Shown here piece after piece: positions 43,752 to 52,001 of a stretch of 64,000 nt of DNA; the first letter of the stretch is position 1, and each line of letters starts with the position of its first letter. The stretch spans positions 2,006,001 through 2,070,000 of the forward strand of contig NZ_FOIP01000001.1 of assembly GCF_900105215.1 (NCBI RefSeq). Direction: 5' to 3'. A program made the position numbers and the translations under genes. This DNA is from Lacrimispora sphenoides (GTDB lineage: Bacteria; Bacillota; Clostridia; Lachnospirales; Lachnospiraceae). The notes beneath the pieces were generated by a model, which saw nothing but the letters and a program-made list of their open reading frames with translations, made no database searches and was not told the origin of the DNA.

Positions 43752-44765
43752 TCAGATTTTTGCAGTTGATTCCCGGATCACCAGTTCTGCGTCCAGGATC
43801 AGTGATTTTGGGGAGCTGGAGGGATTTTCCATCATTTCCAGAAGCATCTCACAGGCAGTATACCCAAGCTGCAGGCAGGGCTGGTTGACCGTTGTGATGG
43901 AAGGACAGGTCATAGTTGAAAATTCGATGTTATCAAAGCCCACCACCATGATGTCCTTTGGTACATTGAGTTTAAAACGCTTTGCCGCCCGGATGACAGC
44001 AGCTGCAAATATATCGGAGACCACAAAGAAGGCGTTGGGCCTTGGCTCACTGTTTAATAAACGGCATATGGCAGCGTAGGCCATCTGGTAGTTGATCTCC
44101 GGAAGCTGTATGATCCAGTTTTGAGGGACAGAGATTTCCGCCTTTTTTAAGGCGCTCAAATATCCCTCCTGCCGCTTTACCGCATACTTAAAGCTTAAAG
44201 GCCCATTGATGAGGGCGATCTTATTGCAGCCGCAATGATAGAGATATCCGGTGGCCGCCTCTGCAGCGGAAAAATCGTCAATGCTGACATAGGGATATCC
44301 TGCGGCGTCCTCGTTGTATTCACAGCACTGCACCAGAGGGGTGATGGCGCGTATCTGTTTTAAGTGTTCTTCCGATGCCCGGTTCAAAAGAATAGAACCG
44401 GCAGCATTGACCCGGTGGAGCAGATTGCAGAAATTGCGGATGGAACTCCGGTCCAAAGGTGATTCATTAATGAGCAGATGACAGCCATGGGCTTTTGCCG
44501 AGACTCTGGCCCCTTTTATAACCTCCTGATAGAAAACATTTTCAATTCCAGGAATATTCAGAACGATCAGCGGTTGATCTTCAATGGAGGGCGGAGCGGT
44601 GGATTCAAAGGCATATCCAAGAGCGGCCATAGTGCTTTCTACCCGTTTGGCGGTATCTGCCTTGACCTGCTCCCTGTGATTTAACACGCGGGAGACGGTG
44701 GCCGGTGAAACTCCCGCCTGTCTTGCAATTTCTTCTATTGTAATTTTTTCCTGTTTCATTCCCAT
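43752..44765 (-). CDS. LacI-family transcriptional regulator of the sugar ABC locus
   Basis: 337 residues. ATG after AAGGAAG, beginning MGMKQEKITIEEIARQAGVSPATVSRVLNHR, a standard LacI helix-turn-helix, then a hinge and a type 1 periplasmic-binding-like domain (about 60-335) with DFSAAEAATGYLYHCGCNKIALI and VGFDNIEFSTM. It is divergent from the dehydrogenase, isomerase and ABC genes and is the obvious candidate for their control. An inverted repeat TTTTCATA-GT-TATGAAAA lies upstream in the shared region. The inducer sugar is unknown. Confidence 0.88.
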   Translation of the reverse strand: MGMKQEKITIEEIARQAGVSPATVSRVLNHREQVKADTAKRVESTMAALGYAFESTAPPSIEDQPLIVLNIPGIENVFYQEVIKGARVSAKAHGCHLLINESPLDRSSIRNFCNLLHRVNAAGSILLNRASEEHLKQIRAITPLVQCCEYNEDAAGYPYVSIDDFSAAEAATGYLYHCGCNKIALINGPLSFKYAVKRQEGYLSALKKAEISVPQNWIIQLPEINYQMAYAAICRLLNSEPRPNAFFVVSDIFAAAVIRAAKRFKLNVPKDIMVVGFDNIEFSTMTCPSITTVNQPCLQLGYTACEMLLEMMENPSSSPKSLILDAELVIRESTAKI

Positions 44766-44830
44766 GTTCTTCCTTTGCTTAGTTCTTTCTTTTGTTTATA
44801 TCATGAGAGAGGCTTATTGTAAATATAAAA

Positions 44831-44848
44831 TTTTCATAGTTATGAAAA
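44831..44848. promoter_or_regulatory. Inverted repeat in the LacI/dehydrogenase intergenic region
   Basis: TTTTCATA-GT-TATGAAAA, perfect 8-bp arms with a 2-base centre, between divergent genes. Candidate operator; unlike typical LacI sites it lacks a central CG. Confidence 0.4.
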
Positions 44849-45041
44849 GTTTTCAGAAAATCAAGAGTGCAATTGTGCAGATTGATTATATTATCACAAT
44901 AGAATCTGGATATAACATGGAAAAACTATTAATAACGACCAAAAACTTGAAAATAAAGCAAGAAAATGTTAAAATCACCTTGAAAAAATGAAAGAAATGA
45001 AAAGCAATATGAAAGCCAATCGGAAGAGGAAGGAACATGCT

Positions 45042-46085
45042 ATGAAGGTAGGAATCATTGGGTGCGGAAGGGTCGCACAGACAAGACACATCCCTGAATA
45101 CGGGGCGCATCCCGGAGTCCAGATTGCAGGCTATTATGATTTCAACGAGGAACGGGCAAGGGAGCTGGCTGCAGTTTACGGCGGAAAGGTATATGATTCT
45201 GCAGATGCTTTGCTGGCTGACCGGGGAATCGATGCAGTGAGTATCTGTACGGCCAATCATACACATGCGGAAATTACAATCAAGGCCCTTCGGTCGGGAA
45301 AGCATGTACTTTGTGAAAAGCCCATGGCTGTAAGCCTTGAGGAATGTAAAGCAATGGTACACGCGGCGGCAGAGAACAACCGGCAGCTGATGATCGGACA
45401 AAATCAGAGATTTGCCAAAGCTCATGTACGGGCAAAGGGGCTTCTTTTAGTAGATACGATCGGAAAGGTCCTCACATTTAAGACCACATTCGGGCATGGC
45501 GGGCCGGAAACCTGGAGCATCGATGGGGCTAACAGTTGGTTTTTTGATAAAGATAGGGCTTCCATGGGAGCCATGGCTGATCTGGGGGTTCATAAGACGG
45601 ATTTAATTCAATATCTTCTGGGCCAGAAAGTCGCAGCTGTGACTGCCCAGCTGCTGACGCTGGATAAGAGATACGAGTCAGGAGAGCTGATCGGTGTGGA
45701 TGACAATGCCATCTGCATCTATGAGATGGAAAATGGTGCCATAGGTACCATGACAGCCAGCTGGACTTATTATGGCAGGGAAGATAATTCTACAGTCCTT
45801 TATGGGACTAAGGGGATCATGAAGATCTATGATGATCCGGAACATTCCATTTCCGTGGTTTTGAAAAATGGGGAGCAAATATTATACGATATTGATAAGA
45901 TACAGACCAATGACAATCAGACAAAATCCGGGATTATTGATGCATTTGTGGATGCTCTGGAGGTGGGGGCAGAGGTGCCGGTCAGCGGGGCTGATGTATT
46001 AAGCGCCATGGAAGCTGTGTTTGCCTGCCTGAAGTCTGGCAGGGAAAAACGAAGGATCGTTATCAGGAAAAAGGGGGAAAGATAG
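45042..46085 (+). CDS. Gfo/Idh/MocA-family NAD(P)-dependent sugar dehydrogenase
   Basis: 347 residues from ATG 45042, which has AGGAAGGA upstream; the reading frame is open for 18 more codons (to 44988), but those are basic and unlike the family. The N-terminal Rossmann domain begins MKVGIIGCGRVAQTRHIPEY, with CEKPMAVSLEEC carrying the catalytic Lys. The C-terminal domain follows with GHGGPETWSIDG and MADLGVHKTDLIQYLLG, whose His-Lys are typical. It oxidises or epimerises a sugar or inositol-type substrate. It is the first gene of an operon with an isomerase/epimerase and a full monosaccharide ABC transporter. Exact substrate is unknown. Confidence 0.9.
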   Translation: MKVGIIGCGRVAQTRHIPEYGAHPGVQIAGYYDFNEERARELAAVYGGKVYDSADALLADRGIDAVSICTANHTHAEITIKALRSGKHVLCEKPMAVSLEECKAMVHAAAENNRQLMIGQNQRFAKAHVRAKGLLLVDTIGKVLTFKTTFGHGGPETWSIDGANSWFFDKDRASMGAMADLGVHKTDLIQYLLGQKVAAVTAQLLTLDKRYESGELIGVDDNAICIYEMENGAIGTMTASWTYYGREDNSTVLYGTKGIMKIYDDPEHSISVVLKNGEQILYDIDKIQTNDNQTKSGIIDAFVDALEVGAEVPVSGADVLSAMEAVFACLKSGREKRRIVIRKKGER

Positions 46086-46086
46086 C

Positions 46087-47001
46087 ATGAAACTGGGATT
46101 TGTCAGTGCAATTCTTGCTGAATGGACTTTTGAGGAAATGATCGATACGGCGGCAGCTATGGGTTTCCAGTGCGTGGAAGTGGCTTGCTGGCCCCAGGGA
46201 AAAGCAGAACGCAGGTATGCGGGAGTCAGCCACATTGACGTGGCCGGTTTAACAGAGGAAAAGGCGGAGTACATAAGAAACTACTGCATAGAACGTAATG
46301 TGGATATTTCCGCCCTTGCTTTTTATCCCAACGTAATGGAAGAGGATAAGGAAAAAAGGCAGGACAATATTTCCCATCTTAAGAAGGTGATCGATGCCAG
46401 CGATGTCCTGGGCGTTCGTCTGGTGACCACTTTTATCGGCAGGGACCAGACAAAGACCGTAGAAGAGAACTTAGAGCTGGTGAAAGAAATATGGCCGCCC
46501 ATTCTTGCCCATGCAGAGGAAAAAAATGTGCGGATCGCCATTGAGAACTGCCCCATGCTGTTTGGCAGGGAGCAGTGGCCCGGCGGGCAGAACCTGATGA
46601 CATCTCCGGCGAACTGGGAAAAGATATTTGAGATCCTGCCCAATGAAAATCTTGGGATCAATTATGATCCTTCCCATTTTGTCTGGCAGATGATGGATTA
46701 TATTAAGCCTCTTTACCAGTTCCGGGATAAGATTTTTCACGTCCATTATAAGGACATTAAATTGTATGAGGATGAGTTAAAAAAGGTGGGGACCATGGCA
46801 TATCCTCTGGATTATATGTCGCCAAAGCTTCCCGGCCTTGGGGATGTGAACTGGGGAAAATATGTCAGCGCATTAACGGATATCGGTTACAACGGTTTCA
46901 CTTGCATTGAAGTTGAGGACAGGGCGTTTGAGGGCTCCAGGGAAAAGATCCTTGACAGTCTGAAACTGTCTAAGAAATATATGGACCAGTTTATCATTTA
47001 G
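46087..47001 (+). CDS. Sugar phosphate isomerase/epimerase (xylose isomerase-like TIM barrel)
   Basis: 304 residues, starting one base after the dehydrogenase stop. AP endonuclease family 2 barrel: MKLGFVSAILAEWTFEEMIDTAAAMGFQCVEVACWP, GVRLVTTFIGRD, VRIAIENCPM (metal Glu), NLGINYDPSHFVW (Asp, His), FHVHYKDIK (His) and a final TCIEVEDRAF (Glu). These are the metal ligands of the family. It likely isomerises the keto product made by the adjacent dehydrogenase, as in inositol or keto-sugar pathways. No kinase gene is nearby. Confidence 0.88.
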   Translation: MKLGFVSAILAEWTFEEMIDTAAAMGFQCVEVACWPQGKAERRYAGVSHIDVAGLTEEKAEYIRNYCIERNVDISALAFYPNVMEEDKEKRQDNISHLKKVIDASDVLGVRLVTTFIGRDQTKTVEENLELVKEIWPPILAHAEEKNVRIAIENCPMLFGREQWPGGQNLMTSPANWEKIFEILPNENLGINYDPSHFVWQMMDYIKPLYQFRDKIFHVHYKDIKLYEDELKKVGTMAYPLDYMSPKLPGLGDVNWGKYVSALTDIGYNGFTCIEVEDRAFEGSREKILDSLKLSKKYMDQFII

Positions 47002-47059
47002 GTTAAAGCAGCAAAAATGCTTTGATAGAGAAGGAAAATGTAAAAGGAGGATCAGCAAT

Positions 47060-48184
47060 ATGAAAAAAGCAGCAGCAATTATTTTGGCGGCATTGGTGGC
47101 GGCAGCAGGAACTGCATGTTCCCAGGTAAAACCGGCAGACACCACAACAGCGGCAGCAAAGACAGAGTCAACATCAGCGGAAACTGTGAAAGAAACAGAG
47201 GCCGTAAAAGAAGGTACTCATATTTATGTTCTGACCGTACCAGAAGATCATGGCTGGACCGGTTCTGTAGCTACCTTTGCAAAACAGAAGATCCAGGAAG
47301 TAAATGAAAACGGCACTTACACCTCGGAACTCATCACCTCAGCCAATGCGGCAGAGCAGATCCGGAACATCGAGGATATCGTTTCCAAAGGAGAAAAGAA
47401 CATTGCAATGGTCATCCAGCCCATTGATGATACGGTACAGTCTGCGATTCAGGGCGTGATCGATGCAAGAATTCCCTATGTGGCATTTGACCGGATCATT
47501 GACGGCGTTGCCGGTAAGGCCGTGTCCAATGTAAAAGGCGACAATTCCGGCATCGGCGCAGGTGCTGCCGCTTATTTTGTTTCCCTGGGACTTACACCGG
47601 GAGAGCCGATCTACGTTTATGAAGGCGACACTTCTTCCGTTACCACACTGCGGGATGAAGGCTTCACCAAATACTTAACAGGGGAACTGGAATTTGGCGG
47701 AGAAGTCATTAATGCAGATAAGAAATGGAGCCAGGATGACATAAAATCCATTACATATTCCGGAGCAATGAACTGGAGCCGCTCAGACACAAAAACATCC
47801 TTTGAATCCCTGATGGGAGACAGCAAAAACGCCAAGATCAAATGGTTTTATGCAGAAGATGATGAGCTTGCCATGGGAATCTTAGAGGCTCTTTCCGGAG
47901 GCGGAATTGATGAGGCAACCAAGGATACCTTCCTTTCCGGCAAACCCGTTATCACCGGCTGCGGCGGACTTGACGAACTGTACGAAGTACTTCGGGGAAA
48001 ATCCTATGAGGATATCGCATCAAAATGCGGAGGCATCATGTCAGTAACCTACAGCCCATCTATGATTCAGACAGCGATTGAAGATATGGTGGATTACTTA
48101 GATGAAAAACAGGTGACCCAGGATCATGTGATCGCCTGCGAAAATGTAACATCAGAAAATGTAAATGAGTACCCATCCTTTTAG
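47060..48184 (+). CDS. Sugar ABC transporter binding lipoprotein (ChvE/XylF type)
   Basis: 374 residues. ATG after AAAGGAGGA, then a lipoprotein signal MKKAAAIILAALVAAAGTAC with Cys20, followed by a Thr/Ala/Glu-rich linker. The mature domain is a type 1 periplasmic-binding fold: IYVLTVPEDHGWTGSVATFAK, IQPIDDTVQSAIQGVID and VPYVAFDRI-like PYVAFDRIIDG. This is the monosaccharide-binding group (xylose, galactose, arabinose, ribose). It delivers a sugar to the ATPase and permease encoded next. A strong hairpin follows, probably limiting read-through so that binding protein exceeds channel. Confidence 0.9.
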   Translation: MKKAAAIILAALVAAAGTACSQVKPADTTTAAAKTESTSAETVKETEAVKEGTHIYVLTVPEDHGWTGSVATFAKQKIQEVNENGTYTSELITSANAAEQIRNIEDIVSKGEKNIAMVIQPIDDTVQSAIQGVIDARIPYVAFDRIIDGVAGKAVSNVKGDNSGIGAGAAAYFVSLGLTPGEPIYVYEGDTSSVTTLRDEGFTKYLTGELEFGGEVINADKKWSQDDIKSITYSGAMNWSRSDTKTSFESLMGDSKNAKIKWFYAEDDELAMGILEALSGGGIDEATKDTFLSGKPVITGCGGLDELYEVLRGKSYEDIASKCGGIMSVTYSPSMIQTAIEDMVDYLDEKQVTQDHVIACENVTSENVNEYPSF

Positions 48185-48203
48185 AAATAATGGTCTGAGG
48201 GAC

Positions 48204-48243
48204 AAAAGGGGCCGTTCGTCGCTTTCGGAACGGCCCCTTTTAT
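48204..48243 (+). terminator. Intercistronic hairpin between binding protein and ATPase genes
   Basis: 14-bp perfect stem AAAAGGGGCCGTTC (48204-48217) with GAACGGCCCCTTTT (48228-48241). It ends in TTTTAT, so partial termination is likely and would reduce expression of the ATPase and permease relative to the binding protein. Confidence 0.75.
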
Positions 48244-48261
48244 AAAACCGGAGGTTGAGAG

Positions 48262-49761
48262 ATGAGTTTATTGGAAATGAGTGGGATCAGCAAGGCATTT
48301 AACGGAGTCCAGGTACTAAAGGGAGTCCGCTTAACCGTCGAACAGGGGGAGGTTCATGCCCTGCTTGGAGAAAATGGGGCAGGGAAGTCGACTTTGATGA
48401 ACGTGCTGACAGGAGTATTTTCCAAAGACAGCGGAACCATTGCATTTGACGGAAAAGAGATCGATACCATCACCATCAGACAATCGGAGGAACTTGGAAT
48501 TGCCTTTGTCCATCAGGAACTGAATCTGTTTAACGATTTAAAGGTCTATGAAAATATTTTTCTGGGGAAAGAGTATCAGAACAGGCTTGGAAAACTGAAC
48601 AAACGAAAGATGATGGAAGAAACGGAGAGGTTATTCCTTGAACTGGGAGTTGACATAAATTCAGGTGAGCTGGTGGCGAATTTAAAGACCAGCCAGAAGC
48701 AGATGCTGGAGATTGCAAAGGCGCTGTTTTTTAAGGCAAAGCTGCTGATCTTAGATGAACCTACCACTTCCTTAAATAACGAAGAAGTAAAGCATTTGTT
48801 CAGCATAGTCAATCATTTAAAAAAGACAGGAACCTCCTTTATTTTTATTTCCCACAAAATGCCGGAGATTTTTGAACTGGCTGACCGGTATACTGTATTC
48901 CGTAATGGTGAGTTTATAGGAGACGGCGCCATTGATAAAACGACTCCGGAAGAGGTAACAGGGCTCATGGTAGGAGAGAATTATTCTGCCGGTGAGGTCT
49001 ATGAAAAGAGAAAACCCGGTGAAGTGGTTCTGGAGCTTCATGATTTTTCAGGGCCTGGATTTGAACAAGTGTCCTTGCAGGTCAAAAAAGGCCAGATCAT
49101 CGGACTCACCGGACTTCAAGGCTCCGGAAGCAGCGAGCTGATGCAGTGCATGTTTGGGGTTACTGAGGCTATATCAGGAGAAATGAAGGTCAGGGGAAAA
49201 CGGGTGCCCTCCCATTCGATCCATAAAGCCATGGAAGCAAACATCGCCATGCTGGCATCCAACCGAAAAGAAAATTCCGTCATCCCGGACATGAATCTGC
49301 TGGAAAACATGTACCTGGCGGAGCATACCTTATCGGCACGCAGGCCTCACATTCAAAAACGGAAGGAAGAAGAGCGGTTTGAAGCGTTTAAGACCCTGTT
49401 AAATATCAAGGCAAGAAGCAGCTCAGATTCCATTCTATCCTTAAGCGGCGGAAACCAGCAGAAGGTATTTATTGCCCGATGGCTGAATACGGATGCGGAT
49501 ATTCTGCTGTTTGATAATCCTACTCAAGGCATCGACGTAGGAGCCAAGGCTGAGATTTATAAGCTGATACTGGAAATGGCAAAAAAGGGAAAGACCATAC
49601 TCATCAATACTCTGGAAATACCGGAGATCCAGAAGGTAGCAGATTTCTGTGCTGTTTTTTACAACGGAAGAATGATCAAAATTCTGGAGCACGATGAAAT
49701 CAATGATACTACGGTCATGCTGTATTCTACAAATGCTGTGAACCAGGAAATAGGAGGATAA
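48262..49761 (+). CDS. Sugar ABC transporter ATP-binding protein (double-domain, MglA/XylG type)
   Basis: 499 residues with two ABC domains, as in monosaccharide importers. Domain 1: Walker A GENGAGKS (about 36-43), Walker B LLILDEPT. Its signature loop is LKTSQKQMLEIAKA, lacking the usual LSGGQ. Domain 2 (about 255-495): signature LSLSGGNQQKVFIARW and Walker B ILLFDNPTQGIDVG. Its Walker A region reads GLQGSGSSEL, without the Lys, as is normal for this family. It powers the permease that follows after 4 bases. Confidence 0.93.
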   Translation: MSLLEMSGISKAFNGVQVLKGVRLTVEQGEVHALLGENGAGKSTLMNVLTGVFSKDSGTIAFDGKEIDTITIRQSEELGIAFVHQELNLFNDLKVYENIFLGKEYQNRLGKLNKRKMMEETERLFLELGVDINSGELVANLKTSQKQMLEIAKALFFKAKLLILDEPTTSLNNEEVKHLFSIVNHLKKTGTSFIFISHKMPEIFELADRYTVFRNGEFIGDGAIDKTTPEEVTGLMVGENYSAGEVYEKRKPGEVVLELHDFSGPGFEQVSLQVKKGQIIGLTGLQGSGSSELMQCMFGVTEAISGEMKVRGKRVPSHSIHKAMEANIAMLASNRKENSVIPDMNLLENMYLAEHTLSARRPHIQKRKEEERFEAFKTLLNIKARSSSDSILSLSGGNQQKVFIARWLNTDADILLFDNPTQGIDVGAKAEIYKLILEMAKKGKTILINTLEIPEIQKVADFCAVFYNGRMIKILEHDEINDTTVMLYSTNAVNQEIGG

Positions 49762-49765
49762 AGAA

Positions 49766-50812
49766 ATGAAGGCAGGAGAAAAGAAAAACGGAGTGTCCCT
49801 TGGGGTTCTGTCCAAATGGTGCGGGGAATTCAGTTTTATTATCGTATTTGTACTGATCTTTTTGGTATATGCCCTCACCAGCAACGGGCTGACCTGGAGC
49901 GGCACCATGAATATTTTCCGTCATTCGGCAGTGGTGGGAATCATTGGTCTGGGAATGGGACTGGTATGTATGACCGGGGAAATCGATTTATCGGTAGGTT
50001 CCATGCTGGCATTAAACAGCGGGCTGTCGGTCATCATGTTTAATATCACAGATCATATACTGATGACATTATTGTTTGCCCTTTTATTTGGTGCGGTCTG
50101 CGGCTTAATCAACGGCCTGCTGGTGGGATACATAAAAATGCCGGCCTTTATTGTTACTTTAGCGACCATGCTGATCTTCCGTTCCTTTGCCCAATATATC
50201 TGCCAGCATATCGATAAGGCTCTGGCAGGAGGCGGAAGCAGCGTATACCGGATGATCAAAGAACTGTCCTCTTATCAGCCGTTTTACGGCCTTGGAAACG
50301 GAAAGATCCTTACCGTTCCCATTGTGGGACTGATCCTGATTTTAATGACGGCATTATTTGTTTATATAACGACTAGCACCAAGTATGGAAAAAAGGTATA
50401 TGCGGTGGGAAGCAATGCGAAGGGAGCACAGATGGCGGGGATCAATGTGAGTCTCATGAAGGTTTCCGTATTTGTTCTTGCAGGAATCCTGACAGGGCTT
50501 GCCTCCTTTTTATGGGTGGCCATGAACGCTTCTTCTGACCCGGCCACAACCGGAAGCAGCTATGAAATGTATGCCATTGCGGCAGTTGTATTAGGCGGCA
50601 TCAGCATGTCCGGAGGAAAGGGCAAATGCCTGGGAATCTTATTTGGAGCCATGTCTTATACGATCATTGACAAGATCATCGTTGCACTTAAGATGGATTC
50701 TCTCATCAACGATGCAATCAAGGGTATCATCCTGATTCTGGTGATCGTGGTTCAGATCATAGGGCCGAGGATCAAGGAAAGGCTGACTAGGCATAATGAA
50801 AAGGTCTCATAA
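49766..50812 (+). CDS. Sugar ABC transporter permease (XylH/RbsC type)
   Basis: 348 residues with about nine or ten membrane helices. Landmarks are GLGMGLVCMTGEIDLSVGSMLAL, LLVGYIKMPAFIVTLATMLIFR, YAVGSNAKGAQMAGINV (the ATPase contact) and LGGISMSGGKGKCLGILFGA. It forms the channel for the monosaccharide captured by the binding protein at 47060. It ends the operon; a strong hairpin terminator follows. Confidence 0.93.
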   Translation: MKAGEKKNGVSLGVLSKWCGEFSFIIVFVLIFLVYALTSNGLTWSGTMNIFRHSAVVGIIGLGMGLVCMTGEIDLSVGSMLALNSGLSVIMFNITDHILMTLLFALLFGAVCGLINGLLVGYIKMPAFIVTLATMLIFRSFAQYICQHIDKALAGGGSSVYRMIKELSSYQPFYGLGNGKILTVPIVGLILILMTALFVYITTSTKYGKKVYAVGSNAKGAQMAGINVSLMKVSVFVLAGILTGLASFLWVAMNASSDPATTGSSYEMYAIAAVVLGGISMSGGKGKCLGILFGAMSYTIIDKIIVALKMDSLINDAIKGIILILVIVVQIIGPRIKERLTRHNEKVS

Positions 50813-50839
50813 GCATTATTAACAATGATAAGAGCAAAG

Positions 50840-50899
50840 GAAGGGGATTTGTTGATCATACCAGTGGGGAAACTGGTATCATCAACAAATTCCCTTTTT
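50840..50899 (+). terminator. Terminator after sugar ABC operon
   Basis: GGATTTGTTGAT...ATCAACAAATTCC long stem with inner ATACCAGT/ACTGGTAT, then CCCTTTTTCC, from about 50840 to 50899. Confidence 0.85.
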
Positions 50900-51090
50900 C
50901 CATCCGGCAATTTTGCCTGGACGTTCCTACAAAAAACCGGGAGTTCGAAAGAAGAATTTGTTTTTCCCGGTGACTTTATCATAATATAACAGAAATATAG
51001 CTGGTGAAACTTTGTTAAAAAATATATAAGTATAAAAGAATGGTTTATTTTTTAAAATTATGTGATTAAAAAAGGGTTCCCAAAAGTAAA

Positions 51091-51678
51091 CTACTTTTGG
51101 GAATCATGTTCATCTCTCAATTTTCTTCTTTGTTTTTCTATGAATATTGCAATCGCCGAAATTACAATTCCACAAATCAACATTTTGCCGATATAATCTT
51201 TATTTAATCCCCAAACTCCCCCTATTAATACACCAAGAACTATGATAACCACTCTGGTCTTTTTTTTGTAATATTCTATTTCTGACCGGCTCATGATTTT
51301 TCCTTCGTTATCGATAGGAGCATTGAAGTAGATAATGATAGAAGCAGCCAGCCAACATATAATATAAACCTTATCGCTAAAGTTTTGCCTGTAAAACAAC
51401 AAGCCAGAAAAAACCGTCAAACATGATACAAAGTAGCAGCCTATTCTCGTCCTGGCATGATAGCCGCCTGCATTAACCCGTATGGGATAAAAGGCGCATG
51501 CCATTACAAACAAATCAAAGACTTGCTGCATCATGACTGCAATGGTTATATAAGAAATGTAGTGTATTAATTTTAAAAGCAAACATTCTATTCCGAAATC
51601 ATAGATATCCTGCTCTGATTCTAAAATTATACCATCTTTGACCATGCTTTTTGATATGTAACCAACTATTCTTCTCAT
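51091..51678 (-). CDS. agrB: AgrB-family autoinducer-processing membrane peptidase
   Basis: 195 residues with about five membrane helices. The catalytic pair is His74 and Cys81 in NAGGYHARTRIGCYF, the signature of AgrB cysteine endopeptidases. Helices lie near 35-60, 82-95, 100-115, 142-158 and 163-180. AgrB cuts the C-terminal tail of AgrD and helps close a thiolactone ring. It follows agrD by 32 bases in the same transcript and is the last gene of the agr group. Length is normal for the family. The tail is basic and polar. Confidence 0.92.
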   Translation of the reverse strand: MRRIVGYISKSMVKDGIILESEQDIYDFGIECLLLKLIHYISYITIAVMMQQVFDLFVMACAFYPIRVNAGGYHARTRIGCYFVSCLTVFSGLLFYRQNFSDKVYIICWLAASIIIYFNAPIDNEGKIMSRSEIEYYKKKTRVVIIVLGVLIGGVWGLNKDYIGKMLICGIVISAIAIFIEKQRRKLRDEHDSQK

Positions 51679-51710
51679 TATTTCGTCGACTTATTACACA
51701 TGAAATTTAA

Positions 51711-51860
51711 CTAAATGTTCTTTTTGAACTTTGTAACGCTCTCAGGCATTTTAGGCTGATACCCAATGCAAATACATGCTGAGTTTGCCTCCTTCTTAGA
51801 TGTGGATAATGCGGCCTTTGAAAGTAAAGTTAAAGCTGTTTCTTTGAAATTTTTCTTCAT
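51711..51860 (-). CDS. agrD: AgrD-type cyclic peptide autoinducer precursor
   Basis: 49 residues, starting after AAAGGAAG on the minus strand. The three usual AgrD parts are visible: an amphipathic basic N-terminal helix (1-20, MKKNFKETALTLLSKAAL), a core with Cys29 and Cys31 in SACICIGYQ, and an acidic, Pro-rich tail (QPKMPES) that AgrB recognises, with a basic end. Placed directly between agrC and agrB, it is the signal precursor. By comparison with clostridial AgrD peptides the ring likely spans Cys29 to Gly33 (CICIG), closed as a thiolactone; the exact cut is inference. A second Cys inside the ring is unusual. Confidence 0.85.
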   Translation of the reverse strand: MKKNFKETALTLLSKAALSTSKKEANSACICIGYQPKMPESVTKFKKNI

Positions 51861-51900
51861 TTTAATCTTCCTTTCTTGTGTAATTTATAGTTATGTTTTA

Positions 51901-51928
51901 ATTATAGTCAAATACCATTTGCTTTCAA
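51901..51928 (-). promoter_or_regulatory. agrDB promoter
   Basis: On the minus strand TTGAAA (51928-51923), 16-bp spacer, TATAAT (51906-51901), about 40 bases upstream of agrD. Confidence 0.6.
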
Positions 51929-51936
51929 TATGTGAA

Positions 51937-51963
51937 GCACGAAAGACGATTTTTTTGCACGAA
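51937..51963 (-). promoter_or_regulatory. Candidate AgrA (LytTR) binding direct repeat
   Basis: TTCGTGC occurs twice on the minus strand (51963-51957 and 51943-51937), 20 bases apart, ending 8 bases before the agrDB -35. LytTR regulators bind such short direct repeats on one face of DNA upstream of a weak -35. Confidence 0.55.
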
Positions 51964-52001
51964 GTAGGCACTTCAACTGAAAACGTTCCGTCCGCTCATT
52001 C

